Assembly (NCBI GenBank): GCA_025935925.1
Contig: JAICUI010000008.1
Span: forward strand, 1 to 64,000
Source: Chloroflexota bacterium
Lineage (GTDB): Bacteria; Chloroflexota; Limnocylindria; Limnocylindrales; CSP1-4
Direction: 5' to 3'
Length of the DNA: 64,000 bases
Positions 1 through 8,401 of the stretch are shown here, one piece after another; positions within the stretch are counted from its first letter, which is position 1; each line of letters opens with the position of its first letter. Both the position numbers and the translations under genes were made by a program. The notes under the pieces were generated by a model, which did no database searches, had not been told where the DNA came from, and saw nothing but the letters and a program-made list of their open reading frames with translations.

Positions 1-111
1 GGGCCCGCCCAACCCGCCCCCCGCCGGCGCCGCTGCCCGGCGCCGAGCGGGCGCCGCTCCCGCCCCCCCCGCGGGGGCGCCCCCCCGCGGGGCGCGCCGC
101 CGGACCCGCGC
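1..111. other. Extremely GC-rich non-coding edge
   Basis: Almost pure G+C sequence with C-runs and a self-complementary CCCCGCGGGGGCG-type core. It follows the 3' end of the minus-strand gene at 112-534. I see no start codon with a ribosome binding site. The inverted G/C runs could act as a terminator hairpin for that gene, but there is no T-tract. Sequencing errors are also more likely in such DNA. Confidence 0.4.
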
Positions 112-534
112 TCAGCCGCCGAGCGCCTGGCCGATGGCATCCAGCATCTGCGTCTCGGCCGGCGCCACACCGCCCTTGGCGTCCGCGACCACCCGCGCGA
201 CACCGGCGACGAGGTCGCGGTAGGGACCCACCTCGTCGGGCGCCTTCGAGCCGAGCAACGCGACCGACGCCCGCAGGGCCGCCTCGGTCTCCGCGCGCAG
301 CTTGTCGGGCGATGTCCCGAACCCGAAGCCGCTGCCCTTCGTCTTGGCCAGCTCCCGCGTCACCTCGGTCGGGGCGGCCAGCTGCTGGGACGCCAGGTGC
401 TTGGCCATCGCGCCGACCTCGCCGAACGTGTCGGTGAAGTCCCGGTCGCTGAGGGACACGAGCATGGCGCTGCCGGTGATGCCCTTCTGGAGCGTCGCCC
501 ATTCCTCGTCGGTGAAGTCGCTGCGGGTCGCCAT
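112..534 (-). CDS. Conserved-looking helical protein, unknown function
   Basis: A 140-aa predicted soluble, mostly alpha-helical protein. It starts with ATG, preceded by a strong AGGAGG Shine-Dalgarno sequence on the minus strand, which supports the start. The N-terminus (DFTDEEWATLQKGI) and the alternating charged and alanine-rich helices resemble small TerB-like or related all-helical proteins of high-GC bacteria, but this is only an impression. There is no signal peptide, membrane segment or catalytic motif. A Gly-rich turn (GSGFGFG) divides it near residue 65-71. It stands alone and is divergent from the small gene at 687. Function unknown. Confidence 0.75.
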   Translation of the reverse strand: MATRSDFTDEEWATLQKGITGSAMLVSLSDRDFTDTFGEVGAMAKHLASQQLAAPTEVTRELAKTKGSGFGFGTSPDKLRAETEAALRASVALLGSKAPDEVGPYRDLVAGVARVVADAKGGVAPAETQMLDAIGQALGG

Positions 535-686
535 GACACCTCCTGTGCGGCCACGGTTCCCGTCGCGGCCCGGTCACATAGCGTACGGGTCCCTGGCGTC
601 CGGGCCGAATCGGCCCTCGCGATGTGACCGACGGCCGGCGCCGCGACCCGGCCGGCGACCGATCGTGTGCCGGAGGAGGTACCGCC

Positions 687-1010
687 ATGACCCACACGCT
701 CCGAAGCCGCCGCGAGCGCCGCGCCGACACCCTGCGCCGCGGGATCGCCACCGAACGCGCCAGGCACGCGCTTGCGCTCGTCCTGTGGGAGGCCGTCGCC
801 GACGGCATCGCGTTCGGGCCGCGCGACCTCGAGGCGCAGTCGGACCGGGAGTGGATCCGCGGCGCCGTCGCGGTTCCCATCCAGGAGACCGCGGAGGTCG
901 CGCTGGACGCGCTCGTGTGGCGCCTCGCCGACGCCCTCGCGCATGCGCCGAACGGCCTCGGCGAGCGGTACGTCGACAGCCACGAGGGCGTGGAGCTCGG
1001 GTGGGACTGA
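687..1010 (+). CDS. Small hypothetical protein
   Basis: A 107-aa protein. The ORF track extends to 624, but I chose the ATG at 687 because GGAGGAGG lies just upstream at normal spacing. The N-terminus is strongly basic (TLRSRRERRADTLRRG). The rest is a soluble helical domain containing GIAFGPRDLEAQSDREW and ending in an acidic tail. It has no cysteines, transmembrane segments or recognisable motif. It lies between a divergent unknown gene and a membrane protein gene. The basic N-terminus could bind nucleic acid or simply be disordered. I do not recognise the family. Confidence 0.65.
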   Translation: MTHTLRSRRERRADTLRRGIATERARHALALVLWEAVADGIAFGPRDLEAQSDREWIRGAVAVPIQETAEVALDALVWRLADALAHAPNGLGERYVDSHEGVELGWD

Positions 1011-1162
1011 CGGCCCGTGACGTTCGGGCCCGACGGGCAGGCCCAACGGACCGGGCTTCGGGCCATTCGACACGCTGGAATGCCGCCCGCCGCGGGCGAC
1101 AGTGACGACAGAGCCAGAACGCCACACGGCAGGCCTTCAACGCCCAGGAAGGAAGCAGTTCG

Positions 1163-1855
1163 ATGATCGGTCGGTTGCGGACACTCGGAATCGTCCTCGC
1201 CGTTTTCAGTCTCGTGTTCATCGCCGCCGGGGCGTTCACCCTCTACAAGGTGAACGACGGCCGTGCCGCGCTGCAGTCGTTCAGCGCCGCTCAGAACGTG
1301 AAGCTCGCGTACAACGACCAGGGGCAGTTCGTCAGCGGCGGCAACGTCGAGGAGGGCACCGCGATCCTCGACTTCCTCCACAACGAGTGGGGCTACAACG
1401 TCGCCCCCTGGGAGATGGACCGGAACGACCCGCTCGTCAACACGCCCAGCGAGTACATGGTCCAGATGGCGACCATCGCGTACCACACGCTCCACAGCAC
1501 GCAGACCGTCGTGCTGCCCGAGGACGTCACGGCGGCTGACGGCACCGTCTACAAGGCGGGCAGCTACGAGTTCCCGGTCGACGGCCGCTACTGGGCCGCC
1601 TTCAACCGCGCGAACCCGATCGAGGCGAAGGCGCGCGAGATGGCCTGGACGGGCACCGCACACGCGCTCATCGCCGAGCTGGGCGTCGGATCCGTCACCG
1701 GCTCGACGCTCCAGATGGGACTCGGCCTCGCGGCCCTGTTCCTCGGGGTGGGCCTGGTGACCTTCACCGCCGGCGCCGGGCTCGTGTGGGCGACCCGGGC
1801 CGCGACCAGGGAGGCGACGGCGAAGGAGCTCACGCTCTCGCCGATGCCGGCCTGA
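1163..1855 (+). CDS. Two-span membrane protein with extracytoplasmic domain
   Basis: A 230-aa protein with a hydrophobic segment at about residues 7-27 and a second at about 185-210. The roughly 150-residue domain between them should lie outside the membrane. That domain is soluble and rich in aromatic residues (LHNEWGYNVAPWEMD, AYHTLHSTQT). The ATG at 1163 is preceded by AGGAAGGAAG. Similar proteins in high-GC genomes often carry the misleading label 'aromatic ring-opening dioxygenase LigA'; I see no metal-binding or dioxygenase motif here and do not use that name. The gene appears monocistronic and is followed by a strong hairpin terminator. Role unknown, perhaps in the cell envelope. Confidence 0.8.
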   Translation: MIGRLRTLGIVLAVFSLVFIAAGAFTLYKVNDGRAALQSFSAAQNVKLAYNDQGQFVSGGNVEEGTAILDFLHNEWGYNVAPWEMDRNDPLVNTPSEYMVQMATIAYHTLHSTQTVVLPEDVTAADGTVYKAGSYEFPVDGRYWAAFNRANPIEAKAREMAWTGTAHALIAELGVGSVTGSTLQMGLGLAALFLGVGLVTFTAGAGLVWATRAATREATAKELTLSPMPA

Positions 1856-1894
1856 CCACACAACGCCGCCCGGCCGTGGGACGGCGCCGCAACC

Positions 1895-1931
1895 AGCGAG
1901 GGTCCGACTTCGGTCGGGCCCTCGCTTGATT
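1895..1931 (+). terminator. Stem-loop terminator with TTCG tetraloop
   Basis: AGCGAGGGTCCGAC, loop TTCG, then GTCGGGCCCTCGCT form a 14-bp stem with a single G-T wobble. The UUCG tetraloop is exceptionally stable in RNA. TGATT follows. It sits 40 nt after the stop of the membrane protein gene and just before the doxX-like gene, so it should insulate the two. Confidence 0.85.
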
Positions 1932-1980
1932 CCACGTCTACCATCGGCGGCATCGCGCTCACGGAACGAGGGATGCCGCC

Positions 1981-2559
1981 ATGCTCGACCAGCTCATCCA
2001 TCCGCCCCGGACGCCGGACGAGTTCCGGGAGCCCCGCTGGGCGCGGTTCCTGTTCGCGAGCACGACGGCCGCGTGGCTGTGGCTCGTCGTGCGGCTGTAC
2101 ATGGCGTACGTCTTCCTGCCGGCCGGCTGGGGAAAGATCACCAGCGGCGCGTGGCTGTTCGGCGACGGCGCACCGATCCAGGGGCTCGTCAGCGGCGCGC
2201 TGAGCTCCGAGGGCACGCCCGGCTGGTACGCCTGGTTCCTGCAGAACGTCGTACAGCCGAACGCGGGGCTGTTCGCCACGCTCGTCGCCCTGGGGGAGTT
2301 CGCGGTCGGGCTGGGGCTGCTCGTCGGCCTGCTGACCGGCATCGCGGCGTTCGGCGGCGTGTTCCTCAACGCGAACTTCATCCTCGCCGGCGTCCTCGGT
2401 CAGAACCCCGCGCTCGTGGTCCTCGGGACGCTCCTCGTCGTGGCGTGGCGCAATGCCGGCTGGATCGGGCTGGACCGCTGGTTCATCCCGTGGACCCACC
2501 GCGCGCTGTTCGCGAAGCCGACGGGCGACGGCACCGGGGAGCCCGCAGCCTCGACCTGA
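1981..2559 (+). CDS. DoxX-family membrane protein
   Basis: A 192-aa integral membrane protein with about four hydrophobic segments (around residues 30-52, 95-115, 117-140 and 142-160). The first helix carries the family-like stretch RLYMAYVFLPAGWGKI. The conserved order of short loops and the position of the aromatic loop (GWYAWFLQNVVQPNA) match DoxX/DoxD-type proteins, the membrane subunits of thiosulfate:quinone oxidoreductases. Many family members have no known substrate, so sulfur oxidation should not be assumed; no DoxA partner lies nearby. A TACCAT -10-like box at 1939 and CGAGGGATG before the ATG support transcription and start. It is convergent with the unknown gene at 2603. Confidence 0.85.
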   Translation: MLDQLIHPPRTPDEFREPRWARFLFASTTAAWLWLVVRLYMAYVFLPAGWGKITSGAWLFGDGAPIQGLVSGALSSEGTPGWYAWFLQNVVQPNAGLFATLVALGEFAVGLGLLVGLLTGIAAFGGVFLNANFILAGVLGQNPALVVLGTLLVVAWRNAGWIGLDRWFIPWTHRALFAKPTGDGTGEPAAST

Positions 2560-2602
2560 CGCCGATGCGCGGCCGGCGGGGACCACCCCGCGGCTCGAGC
2601 GG

Positions 2603-2944
2603 TCAGCCGGGGATCCCGCGGGCGCGGATGTCGTCGACGGTCGCGGTCCACACCCGCTCCGCGGCCGGGGCGCGGCGCTCGGCCTCGGTGAGCCGGGCGA
2701 GCAGGCGCTCGGCGGTCCACGGGTCGCTGTCGAACCGCACGAGCCTATGGCCGGCGGAGATGTCGCCGAGCCAGCGCCGGACCTCGTTGCGTGGCGGCCG
2801 GGGCCGGTCGAGCCGCGTGAACTGATCGACGAGGTGTCGCGCGACGGGGTCGCCGCGCCGCTTGCGGTCCGCGGCGAAGGCAGCGACGGCGAAGCACGCC
2901 TCCGCGAGGCCCGCCTCGCCGCCGGTTGGGCGCTCGACCGTCAT
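2603..2944 (-). CDS. Small hypothetical protein downstream of AlbA_2 gene
   Basis: A 113-aa soluble protein on the minus strand, starting 34 nt after the stop of the AlbA_2 gene (2979-3617), so the two probably share a transcript. It is rich in Arg and acidic residues and contains HLVDQFTRLDRP and an ending LRARGIPG-like tail (VDDIRARGIPG). There is no signal peptide or membrane segment. I do not recognise the family. Because it accompanies an AlbA_2/Schlafen-like nucleic-acid-binding protein, a linked role in regulation or defence is possible but unsupported by any motif. Confidence 0.6.
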   Translation of the reverse strand: MTVERPTGGEAGLAEACFAVAAFAADRKRRGDPVARHLVDQFTRLDRPRPPRNEVRRWLGDISAGHRLVRFDSDPWTAERLLARLTEAERRAPAAERVWTATVDDIRARGIPG

Positions 2945-2978
2945 CGGCGCAGTGTCGTCGATCGCGACGAATGGCGCT

Positions 2979-3617
2979 TCACGGCCATCGCCGGCGCTCG
3001 TACTCGAGCGCCTCGTCCGTCAGCAGGCGCCGGGTCGCGTTGCCGGTCCGGACGTGGAAGTCGGCGGCCCGGGCGCCGCCCGTCGAGCCGACGAACACCG
3101 GCCGTGCCGCCGGCGCCACGTCGACCCGACAGACCGTCCTGCCGTCGACGTCCTCGAACGCGATCGCGGCATCGGCCGTCACCGCGCGACCGAGCCGCTC
3201 GGCCAGCATCGACCGGAGCCACAGCTCGAGGCCGTCGCGGTTGTGCCCGGGCGCCATCGCGAGGTCCTCATCGAGGCCACGCACCGTGCCGTCGTCGTCG
3301 ACGCCGAGCAGCAGCGTGCCACCGGCCGCGTTCATGAACCCCGCGACGGTGATCGCGACCTCGTCCTCCATCCGCGCGTCGCGAGCGCCGGACCGGGTGT
3401 TCCAGCGTGCCGTCGCCTTGAACTCGACCCGCTCGCCTTCGCCGAGGGCGATCAGTTGCTCGACCGTCGCGTCCGGGGCGCCTCGCGCGCGCCGCCGCTG
3501 ATACGCGAGCAGCACCGGGCCGGACCATCGCCGCGAGGGGTCCGGTGCGGCGGCGCACATGCAGCACGCGTCGTAGGACCACCGGGTGGGTACCCCGCCG
3601 TCCGGGAGCCGGTACAC
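2979..3617 (-). CDS. AlbA_2 / Schlafen-like putative DNA-binding protein
   Basis: A 212-aa protein. The core EGERVEFKATARWN, then AGFMNAAGGTLLLGVDDDG and a C-terminal FHVRTGNATRRL are the hallmarks of the AlbA_2 (Schlafen AlbA) family: glutamate/lysine-rich strand, asparagine-glycine turn, GVDDDG loop and the R-x-G-N-(S/T) motif. Members bind DNA or RNA and occur in transcription regulators and defence proteins. The annotated GTG start has a weak ribosome binding site, and the roughly 45 N-terminal residues (with CCMC) lie outside the conserved domain, so the start may be internal. It is followed closely by a small unknown gene. No helicase or ATPase C-terminal domain is present; it is an AlbA_2-only protein. 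Confidence 0.8.
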   Translation of the reverse strand: MYRLPDGGVPTRWSYDACCMCAAAPDPSRRWSGPVLLAYQRRRARGAPDATVEQLIALGEGERVEFKATARWNTRSGARDARMEDEVAITVAGFMNAAGGTLLLGVDDDGTVRGLDEDLAMAPGHNRDGLELWLRSMLAERLGRAVTADAAIAFEDVDGRTVCRVDVAPAARPVFVGSTGGARAADFHVRTGNATRRLLTDEALEYERRRWP

Positions 3618-3689
3618 CTCTGGTCACGACGAGCACCCGTCCACCGGCAGCCGCGCCGGTCCCCCCGGCAGGAGGTTCGAACCCGCACC

Positions 3690-5015
3690 GTGCGCCTGAC
3701 CTTCGCGGGACGGCCGTCCGGCACCGCCGGGCTTGCGCTCGCCCTTCCGCGCCGCGCCGCGCTGCTCGCGGCGTACACCGGGGGCACGATCGTCGTCGGG
3801 TTCGGGGCGGTGCTCGCCGCGACCGCCGCCGCGGCGGCGTCGGGCGGACCGCTGGTCAACCCGGCCATCGCGATCCCGGGCGTCGACCCGTCGGTCGCCG
3901 GGCTCGCCGGCGTCGGGGTGTGGGTCCTGTTCGCGCTCGCGGGCGGCACGCGGATCCTGCGCGATCCCGGCGGCCACGTCGCGCTGACGTTCCACCTGCC
4001 GTTCATCGCGGCCGCGATGATCCTCGGCGGTCCGATTGCCGGGGCGTGGGTCGCGGTGCTCGGCACCGTCGAGCGCCGGGAGCTGCGCGAGGTGCCGTGG
4101 TACGGGGCGCTCGCCAACCACGCGCTGCTCGCGTTCTGGGCGCTCGTGGGCGGGCTCGCGATGGAGGGCGTGGTGCGGATCGCGGCCGGCGCCGGGGCGA
4201 CGTCGTCGGGCCTCGCCGTCCTGCTGGTTGCCGGAATCGCCGGGACCGTCGTGATGGCGATCGGGACCGCGGCGATGACGGCCGTCACGGTCGTGCTCCG
4301 CGACGGACTCGACGCCCGCGATGCCGTCGCGCTGCTCGACAGCTCGTTCCGGCGCACCGCGGTGGCCGAGACGCTCGTCGGCTGGCTGTTCGTCGTCGTG
4401 TGGGTCACCGTCGGCTGGTGGGCGCCGGCGCTGCTCGCGGGCGTCGTCCTGACCCTGTGGCGGGCCGCCGCCGACGCGCGGGACCTGGACCGCGACGACC
4501 TGACGGGTGTCCTCAGCCGCGCGGCGTTCGCGGTCCGGGCGGCGACGGCCGCGGACCGCGCCCGGCGCGGCATCGAGGGCTCCGCGTACCTGTTCCTCGA
4601 TCTCGACGGGTTCAAAGCGCTCAACGACGGGCCACGCAACCACCTCGTCGGCGACCAGGTCCTCGTCGCCGTCGGCGAGCGGCTCCGGCGGGCCGTGCGC
4701 GTCACCGACGCCGTGGGCCGCTACGGCGGCGACGAGTTCACGGTGCTGTTCGGCGGCGTCACGGACGAGGCGACGGCGCTCCGGCTCGCGGGACGGGTCG
4801 AAGCCGCGCTCACCGCGCCCTACCTGACGGAGGACGGCGAGCGGCGGATCGGCGCGTCGATCGGGGTGTCGCTCGCGATGCCGGGCCGCCGCGACTTCGA
4901 GCCGGACCTCCGCCAGCACGCCGATGCGGCGATGTACGAGGCGAAGGCCGCGGGCGGCGGGATCCGCATCTGGCACGACCCGACGGACGACGAGGTCGAC
5001 GCGGCCGGCGCCTAG
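3690..5015 (+). CDS. Membrane-bound diguanylate cyclase (GGDEF)
   Basis: A 441-aa protein starting at GTG 3690, with AGGAGG 14 nt upstream; the longer ORF in the track runs through antisense of other genes. The first ~250 residues hold about eight hydrophobic segments, a membrane sensor module of unknown ligand. The C-terminal ~170 residues are a GGDEF domain with DDLTGVLSR, FLDLDGFKALND and an intact active site RYGGDEF. RVTD lies five residues before GGDEF, which is the RxxD inhibitory (I) site, so product feedback is expected. It makes c-di-GMP from two GTP. No EAL domain or partner gene is nearby. Its stop codon overlaps the stop of the convergent gene within the palindrome CTAG. Confidence 0.92.
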   Translation: MRLTFAGRPSGTAGLALALPRRAALLAAYTGGTIVVGFGAVLAATAAAAASGGPLVNPAIAIPGVDPSVAGLAGVGVWVLFALAGGTRILRDPGGHVALTFHLPFIAAAMILGGPIAGAWVAVLGTVERRELREVPWYGALANHALLAFWALVGGLAMEGVVRIAAGAGATSSGLAVLLVAGIAGTVVMAIGTAAMTAVTVVLRDGLDARDAVALLDSSFRRTAVAETLVGWLFVVVWVTVGWWAPALLAGVVLTLWRAAADARDLDRDDLTGVLSRAAFAVRAATAADRARRGIEGSAYLFLDLDGFKALNDGPRNHLVGDQVLVAVGERLRRAVRVTDAVGRYGGDEFTVLFGGVTDEATALRLAGRVEAALTAPYLTEDGERRIGASIGVSLAMPGRRDFEPDLRQHADAAMYEAKAAGGGIRIWHDPTDDEVDAAGA

Positions 5016-5347
5016 CTCACGTAGGGGTGCAGCAGCACCAGCACGTTCGAGGTCGCGCCGAGGAGGCCGGCGCCGACACCGAGGGTCGCCACCAGCGCCG
5101 CCGCGGCCGGGTAGCGCCGCGAGCCGAGCAGCACGACGCCGACGACGAGCACGACCACGAGCGCCTTTGCGACCAGCAGCAGCCCGAGCATCCCGGACCC
5201 GGCCAGCGACGCCGCGATCGGGTTCGCCTCGGCCGCGGTGCCGTGCTCCATCAGCAGCCGGACGAAGGTGATGGCGTCAGACGCCTGCGCCGCTCCCACG
5301 CCCAGCAGCACCGCCGCTGCCGCGTGAGGGAGGCGAAGGGAGCGCAT
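5012..5347 (-). CDS. Small DUF5658-like membrane protein
   Basis: About 111 aa from ATG 5347 (an ATG at 5359 would add four residues). The longer ORF in the track begins inside the divergent pntAA gene. There are three to four hydrophobic helices. The pattern D-x-x-T...EANP-x-A...K (SDAITFVRLL, TAAEANPIAASL, VAKALVVV) matches the small membrane proteins grouped as DUF5658, whose function is unknown. The N-terminus looks like a signal or first membrane helix. It ends tail-to-tail with the diguanylate cyclase gene, sharing four bases. Its start lies about 90 nt from the divergent transhydrogenase operon. Confidence 0.7.
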   Translation of the reverse strand: MRSLRLPHAAAAVLLGVGAAQASDAITFVRLLMEHGTAAEANPIAASLAGSGMLGLLLVAKALVVVLVVGVVLLGSRRYPAAAALVATLGVGAGLLGATSNVLVLLHPYVS

Positions 5348-5450
5348 GCCCGGCAGCATGGCACCGACGACATCACGGGAGCATGTGCGGAAGGCCGCCT
5401 CCGGTACTATTCCGCGCGTCCAAGACACATGCCCAACGGATGGTGATGCC

Positions 5451-6599
5451 ATGAAGGTCGGCGTCGCCAGGGAGACGGCGCAAGGTGAGCGCCGGGTTGC
5501 CCTGGTGCCCGAGGAGCTCGGCAAGCTGAAGGCTGCCGGGCTCGAGGTGCTCGTCGAGCAGGGCGCCGGAGCCGGCGCGATGATCCCCGATCAGGCCTAT
5601 GCGGATGCCGGCGCCACGGTGGTCGACACCGCGGGGCTGTACGGCGGAAGCGACGTCGTGCTCCGGGTCCAGAAGCCGTCGCCCGACGAGGCCGGCAAGC
5701 TGCGCAAGGGGCAGGTCGTCATCGGCCTGCTCTCGCCGCTGCTCGATCCAACGCTCATGCAGGCGCTCGCGAGCGCGGGGGTGACGGCGGTCAGCCTCGA
5801 CGCCATCCCGCGAACGCTGTCGCGGGCGCAGGACATGGATGCGCTGTCGTCGCAGGCGAACACCGGCGGCTACAAGGCGGTGCTGATCGCGGCGAACACG
5901 TATGGCCGCTACTTCCCGCTGCTGACGACGGCGGCCGGCACCGCGAAGCCCGCGAACGTGCTGATCCTGGGCATCGGCGTCGCCGGGCTCCAGGCCATCG
6001 GCACGGCGCGCCGGCTGGGCGCGGTCGTGTCGGCGTACGACGTGCGGCCCGAGACCGCGGAGCAGGCGCAGAGCCTGGGCGCGAGGTTCGTCAAGCTCAA
6101 GACGGCGATCGACGCCACGGGGGCCGGCGGCTACGCCCGCGAGCTGACCGCCGAGGAGCGTGCCGCCCAGCAGGCGGAGCTCAACGGCGTCATCGCCAGC
6201 CAGGACGTCGTCATCACGACGGCGCAGGTGCCGGGGCGCAAGCCGCCGGTCCTCGTGACCGCCGACGCCGTCCGGGCCATGCGGCCGGGCTCGGTGATCG
6301 TCGACATGGCGGCGTCCGCGCTGGGCGGCAACTGCGAGCTGTCGGTCGCCGGCGAGACGATCGTCACCGAGAACGGCGTCACGATCGTGTCGCCCGAGAA
6401 CCTGCCGGCGTCGATGCCGTCGTCGGCCTCGCAGTTCTACGCGCGCAACATCTCGAAGCTGCTGCTGAACATGGTCAAGGACGGCAACCTCAACGTCGAC
6501 TTCGGCGAGGAGGTCACGAAGGCGACCGTGATCACGCACGACGGGAACGTCGTCAGCGAGGCCGTCGCGAAGCTGCTCAACGCCGGAGGTGCCGCGTGA
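5451..6599 (+). CDS. pntAA: NAD(P) transhydrogenase subunit alpha part 1
   Basis: A 382-aa soluble NAD(H)-binding subunit (domain I) of the proton-translocating transhydrogenase, which couples hydride transfer from NADH to NADP+ to proton movement. The start MKVGVARETAQGERRVAL is the classic AlaDH/PNT N-terminal motif. The Rossmann segment NVLILGIGVAGLQAIGTARRLGA and the RPETAEQAQSLGA region are also diagnostic. Length matches the three-subunit type known from Rhodospirillum rubrum. The ATG at 5451 is chosen from the protein start; a TACTAT -10 box lies at 5405-5410. The stop overlaps the next start as GTGA, so translation is coupled to pntAB. Confidence 0.97.
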   Translation: MKVGVARETAQGERRVALVPEELGKLKAAGLEVLVEQGAGAGAMIPDQAYADAGATVVDTAGLYGGSDVVLRVQKPSPDEAGKLRKGQVVIGLLSPLLDPTLMQALASAGVTAVSLDAIPRTLSRAQDMDALSSQANTGGYKAVLIAANTYGRYFPLLTTAAGTAKPANVLILGIGVAGLQAIGTARRLGAVVSAYDVRPETAEQAQSLGARFVKLKTAIDATGAGGYARELTAEERAAQQAELNGVIASQDVVITTAQVPGRKPPVLVTADAVRAMRPGSVIVDMAASALGGNCELSVAGETIVTENGVTIVSPENLPASMPSSASQFYARNISKLLLNMVKDGNLNVDFGEEVTKATVITHDGNVVSEAVAKLLNAGGAA

Positions 6600-6934
6600 T
6601 CCCGCAGGACGTGCTGGACCTCCTCAACAACCTGACGATCTTCACGCTCGCGATCCTCGTCGGCTTCGCCGTCATCTCGAAGGTGCCGGCGACGCTGCAC
6701 ACCCCGCTGATGTCGGGCGCCAACTCGATCCACGGCATCGTGCTCGTGGGCGCGATGCTGATCGCGGCCGAGGTCGACGACCCGATCGGCTACCTCCTCG
6801 CGTTCGTCGCCGTCGCGTTCGCGACCATGAACGTGGTCGGCGGCTACGTCGTGACCGACCGGATGCTCCAGATGTTCAGGAAGAAGCCCGCGGCCCGCAA
6901 GCCCGCCGAGGCGGACGCGGAGGCCCAGGCCTAG
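6596..6934 (+). CDS. pntAB: NAD(P) transhydrogenase subunit alpha part 2
   Basis: A 112-aa membrane subunit starting with GTG that overlaps the pntAA stop by four bases. It has three hydrophobic helices with the family segments FTLAILVGFAVISKVPATLHTPLMSG and NVVGGYVVTDRMLQMF. It forms the first part of the membrane proton channel (domain II) together with PntB. A short alanine/lysine-rich tail follows. The next gene begins directly after its TAG stop, which shows tight coupling in the operon. Confidence 0.96.
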   Translation: MIPQDVLDLLNNLTIFTLAILVGFAVISKVPATLHTPLMSGANSIHGIVLVGAMLIAAEVDDPIGYLLAFVAVAFATMNVVGGYVVTDRMLQMFRKKPAARKPAEADAEAQA

Positions 6935-8368
6935 ATGGACACGCTCGGCGTCATCGAAGTCCTCGTCCGGGTCCTGTGGATCGCGGGCGCCGTCTGCTTC
7001 GTGCTCGGCCTGGTGCGGATGAACTCCCCCGCCACGGCGCGCAACGGCAACCTGCTCTCGGCCGGCGGTATGGCCGTCGCGATCGGCGCGACGGTCGTGC
7101 TCATCCTCGCCCGGCAGGCGCTGGGCGACGGGTTCAGCGCGGTCGGCTGGATCATCATCGTCCTCGGCGTCGCCCTCGGCGGCGGGCTCGGGCTGTACAC
7201 CGCCCGCAGCGTGAAGATGACCGCGATGCCGCAGCTGGTGTCGCTGTTCAACGCGGTGGGCGGCGGCGCGGCCGCGCTGATCGCGATCGAGGACTACCTC
7301 AACCTCGCGGGCGCGAACGCGGCGGTCCCGCTGTCGACCAACGTGTTCATCGTCCTCGACATCATCATCGGCTCGATCACGTTCACCGGGTCGCTCATCG
7401 CCTCGGGCAAGCTCCAGGGGATGATCCCGGGCAAGCCGATCATGGTCCCGGGCGGGCAGCTCGTCACCCTGGCGCTCGCGGCCGTCACGGTGATCGCCGC
7501 GGTCATCCTGTTCGTGACCGGCACGCCGAACGTCGCGCTGATGCTTGTCATCCTCGCCGCGGCGCTGATCTTCGGGGTCACGATGACGCTGCCGATCGGC
7601 GGCGCGGACATGCCGGTCGTCATCTCGCTGCTCAACTCGTTCACCGGCACCGCGGTCGCGATGGCGGGCTTCGTCATCGACAACCCGGTCCTCATCATCG
7701 CCGGCGCCCTCGTCGGCGCCTCGGGCGCGATCCTGACCAAGCTCATGGCCGACGCGATGAACCGCTCCGTGATCAACATCATGATCGGCGGCTTCGGCGG
7801 CGGCGAGGGCACGGTCGGGGCGGTCGCCGGGGCCGGCGGCTCGGTGCGCGATGTGTCGGTCGACGACGCGGCGATCCAGCTGGCGTACGCGGAGCGCGTG
7901 ATCGTGGTTCCGGGCTACGGCCTCGCCGTCGCGCAGGCCCAGCACGGGGTCCGCGAGCTCGCGGAGCTGCTCGAGGCGCGCGGCGTCGACGTGAAGTACG
8001 CGATCCATCCGGTGGCCGGTCGCATGCCCGGGCACATGAACGTGCTCCTGGCCGAGGCCAACGTCCCGTATCCCCAGCTCAAGGAGATGGACGACATCAA
8101 CCCGGAGTTCCCGCGCGCCGACGTCGCCCTCGTCATCGGCGCGAACGACGTCACGAACCCGGCCGCCCGGCGGCCCGGGTCGCCGGTGTCGGGGATGCCG
8201 ATCCTCGACGTCGACCACGCGAAGAACGTCATCGTCATGAAGCGCTCGATGGGCCGCGGCTACGCGGGGATCGACAACGAGCTCTACACGCTCCCGCAGA
8301 CCGGGATGCTGTTCCGGGACGCGAAGGAGGGGCTGTCGGAGCTGGTGGCCGCCGTCAAGGCGCTGTAG
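6935..8368 (+). CDS. pntB: NAD(P) transhydrogenase subunit beta
   Basis: A 477-aa protein: an N-terminal membrane part of eight or nine helices (rest of domain II) and, from about residue 300, the NADP(H)-binding domain III. Diagnostic segments include VPGYGLAVAQAQH, HPVAGRMPGHMNVLLAEA, GANDVTNPAA and KRSMGRGYAG. Together with PntAA and PntAB it makes the complete enzyme in the inner membrane, supplying NADPH for biosynthesis. The glutamate synthase at the far end of the window is one possible NADPH consumer, but no regulatory link is visible. Translation starts at the base after the pntAB stop. A perfect hairpin terminator follows 33 nt after the stop. Confidence 0.97.
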   Translation: MDTLGVIEVLVRVLWIAGAVCFVLGLVRMNSPATARNGNLLSAGGMAVAIGATVVLILARQALGDGFSAVGWIIIVLGVALGGGLGLYTARSVKMTAMPQLVSLFNAVGGGAAALIAIEDYLNLAGANAAVPLSTNVFIVLDIIIGSITFTGSLIASGKLQGMIPGKPIMVPGGQLVTLALAAVTVIAAVILFVTGTPNVALMLVILAAALIFGVTMTLPIGGADMPVVISLLNSFTGTAVAMAGFVIDNPVLIIAGALVGASGAILTKLMADAMNRSVINIMIGGFGGGEGTVGAVAGAGGSVRDVSVDDAAIQLAYAERVIVVPGYGLAVAQAQHGVRELAELLEARGVDVKYAIHPVAGRMPGHMNVLLAEANVPYPQLKEMDDINPEFPRADVALVIGANDVTNPAARRPGSPVSGMPILDVDHAKNVIVMKRSMGRGYAGIDNELYTLPQTGMLFRDAKEGLSELVAAVKAL

Positions 8369-8401
8369 CTCCGGCGCGTCGTCGCCGTTCCGCATCGCTC
8401 A

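Noticed and set aside
302-1105. 267-aa plus-strand ORF at the left edge
   Set aside because: It crosses the antisense of the 112-534 gene and the small 687-1010 gene in a different frame and is extremely Arg/Pro-rich.
1163-1855. 'Aromatic ring-opening dioxygenase LigA' label
   Set aside because: No metal ligands or dioxygenase motifs; the protein is a two-span membrane protein, and this label is a known misannotation for such sequences.
2862-3689. N-terminal 276 residues of the 717-aa ORF that ends in the GGDEF domain
   Set aside because: This stretch runs antisense to the AlbA_2 and small unknown genes and has no fold; the GTG at 3690 with AGGAGG upstream is a better start.
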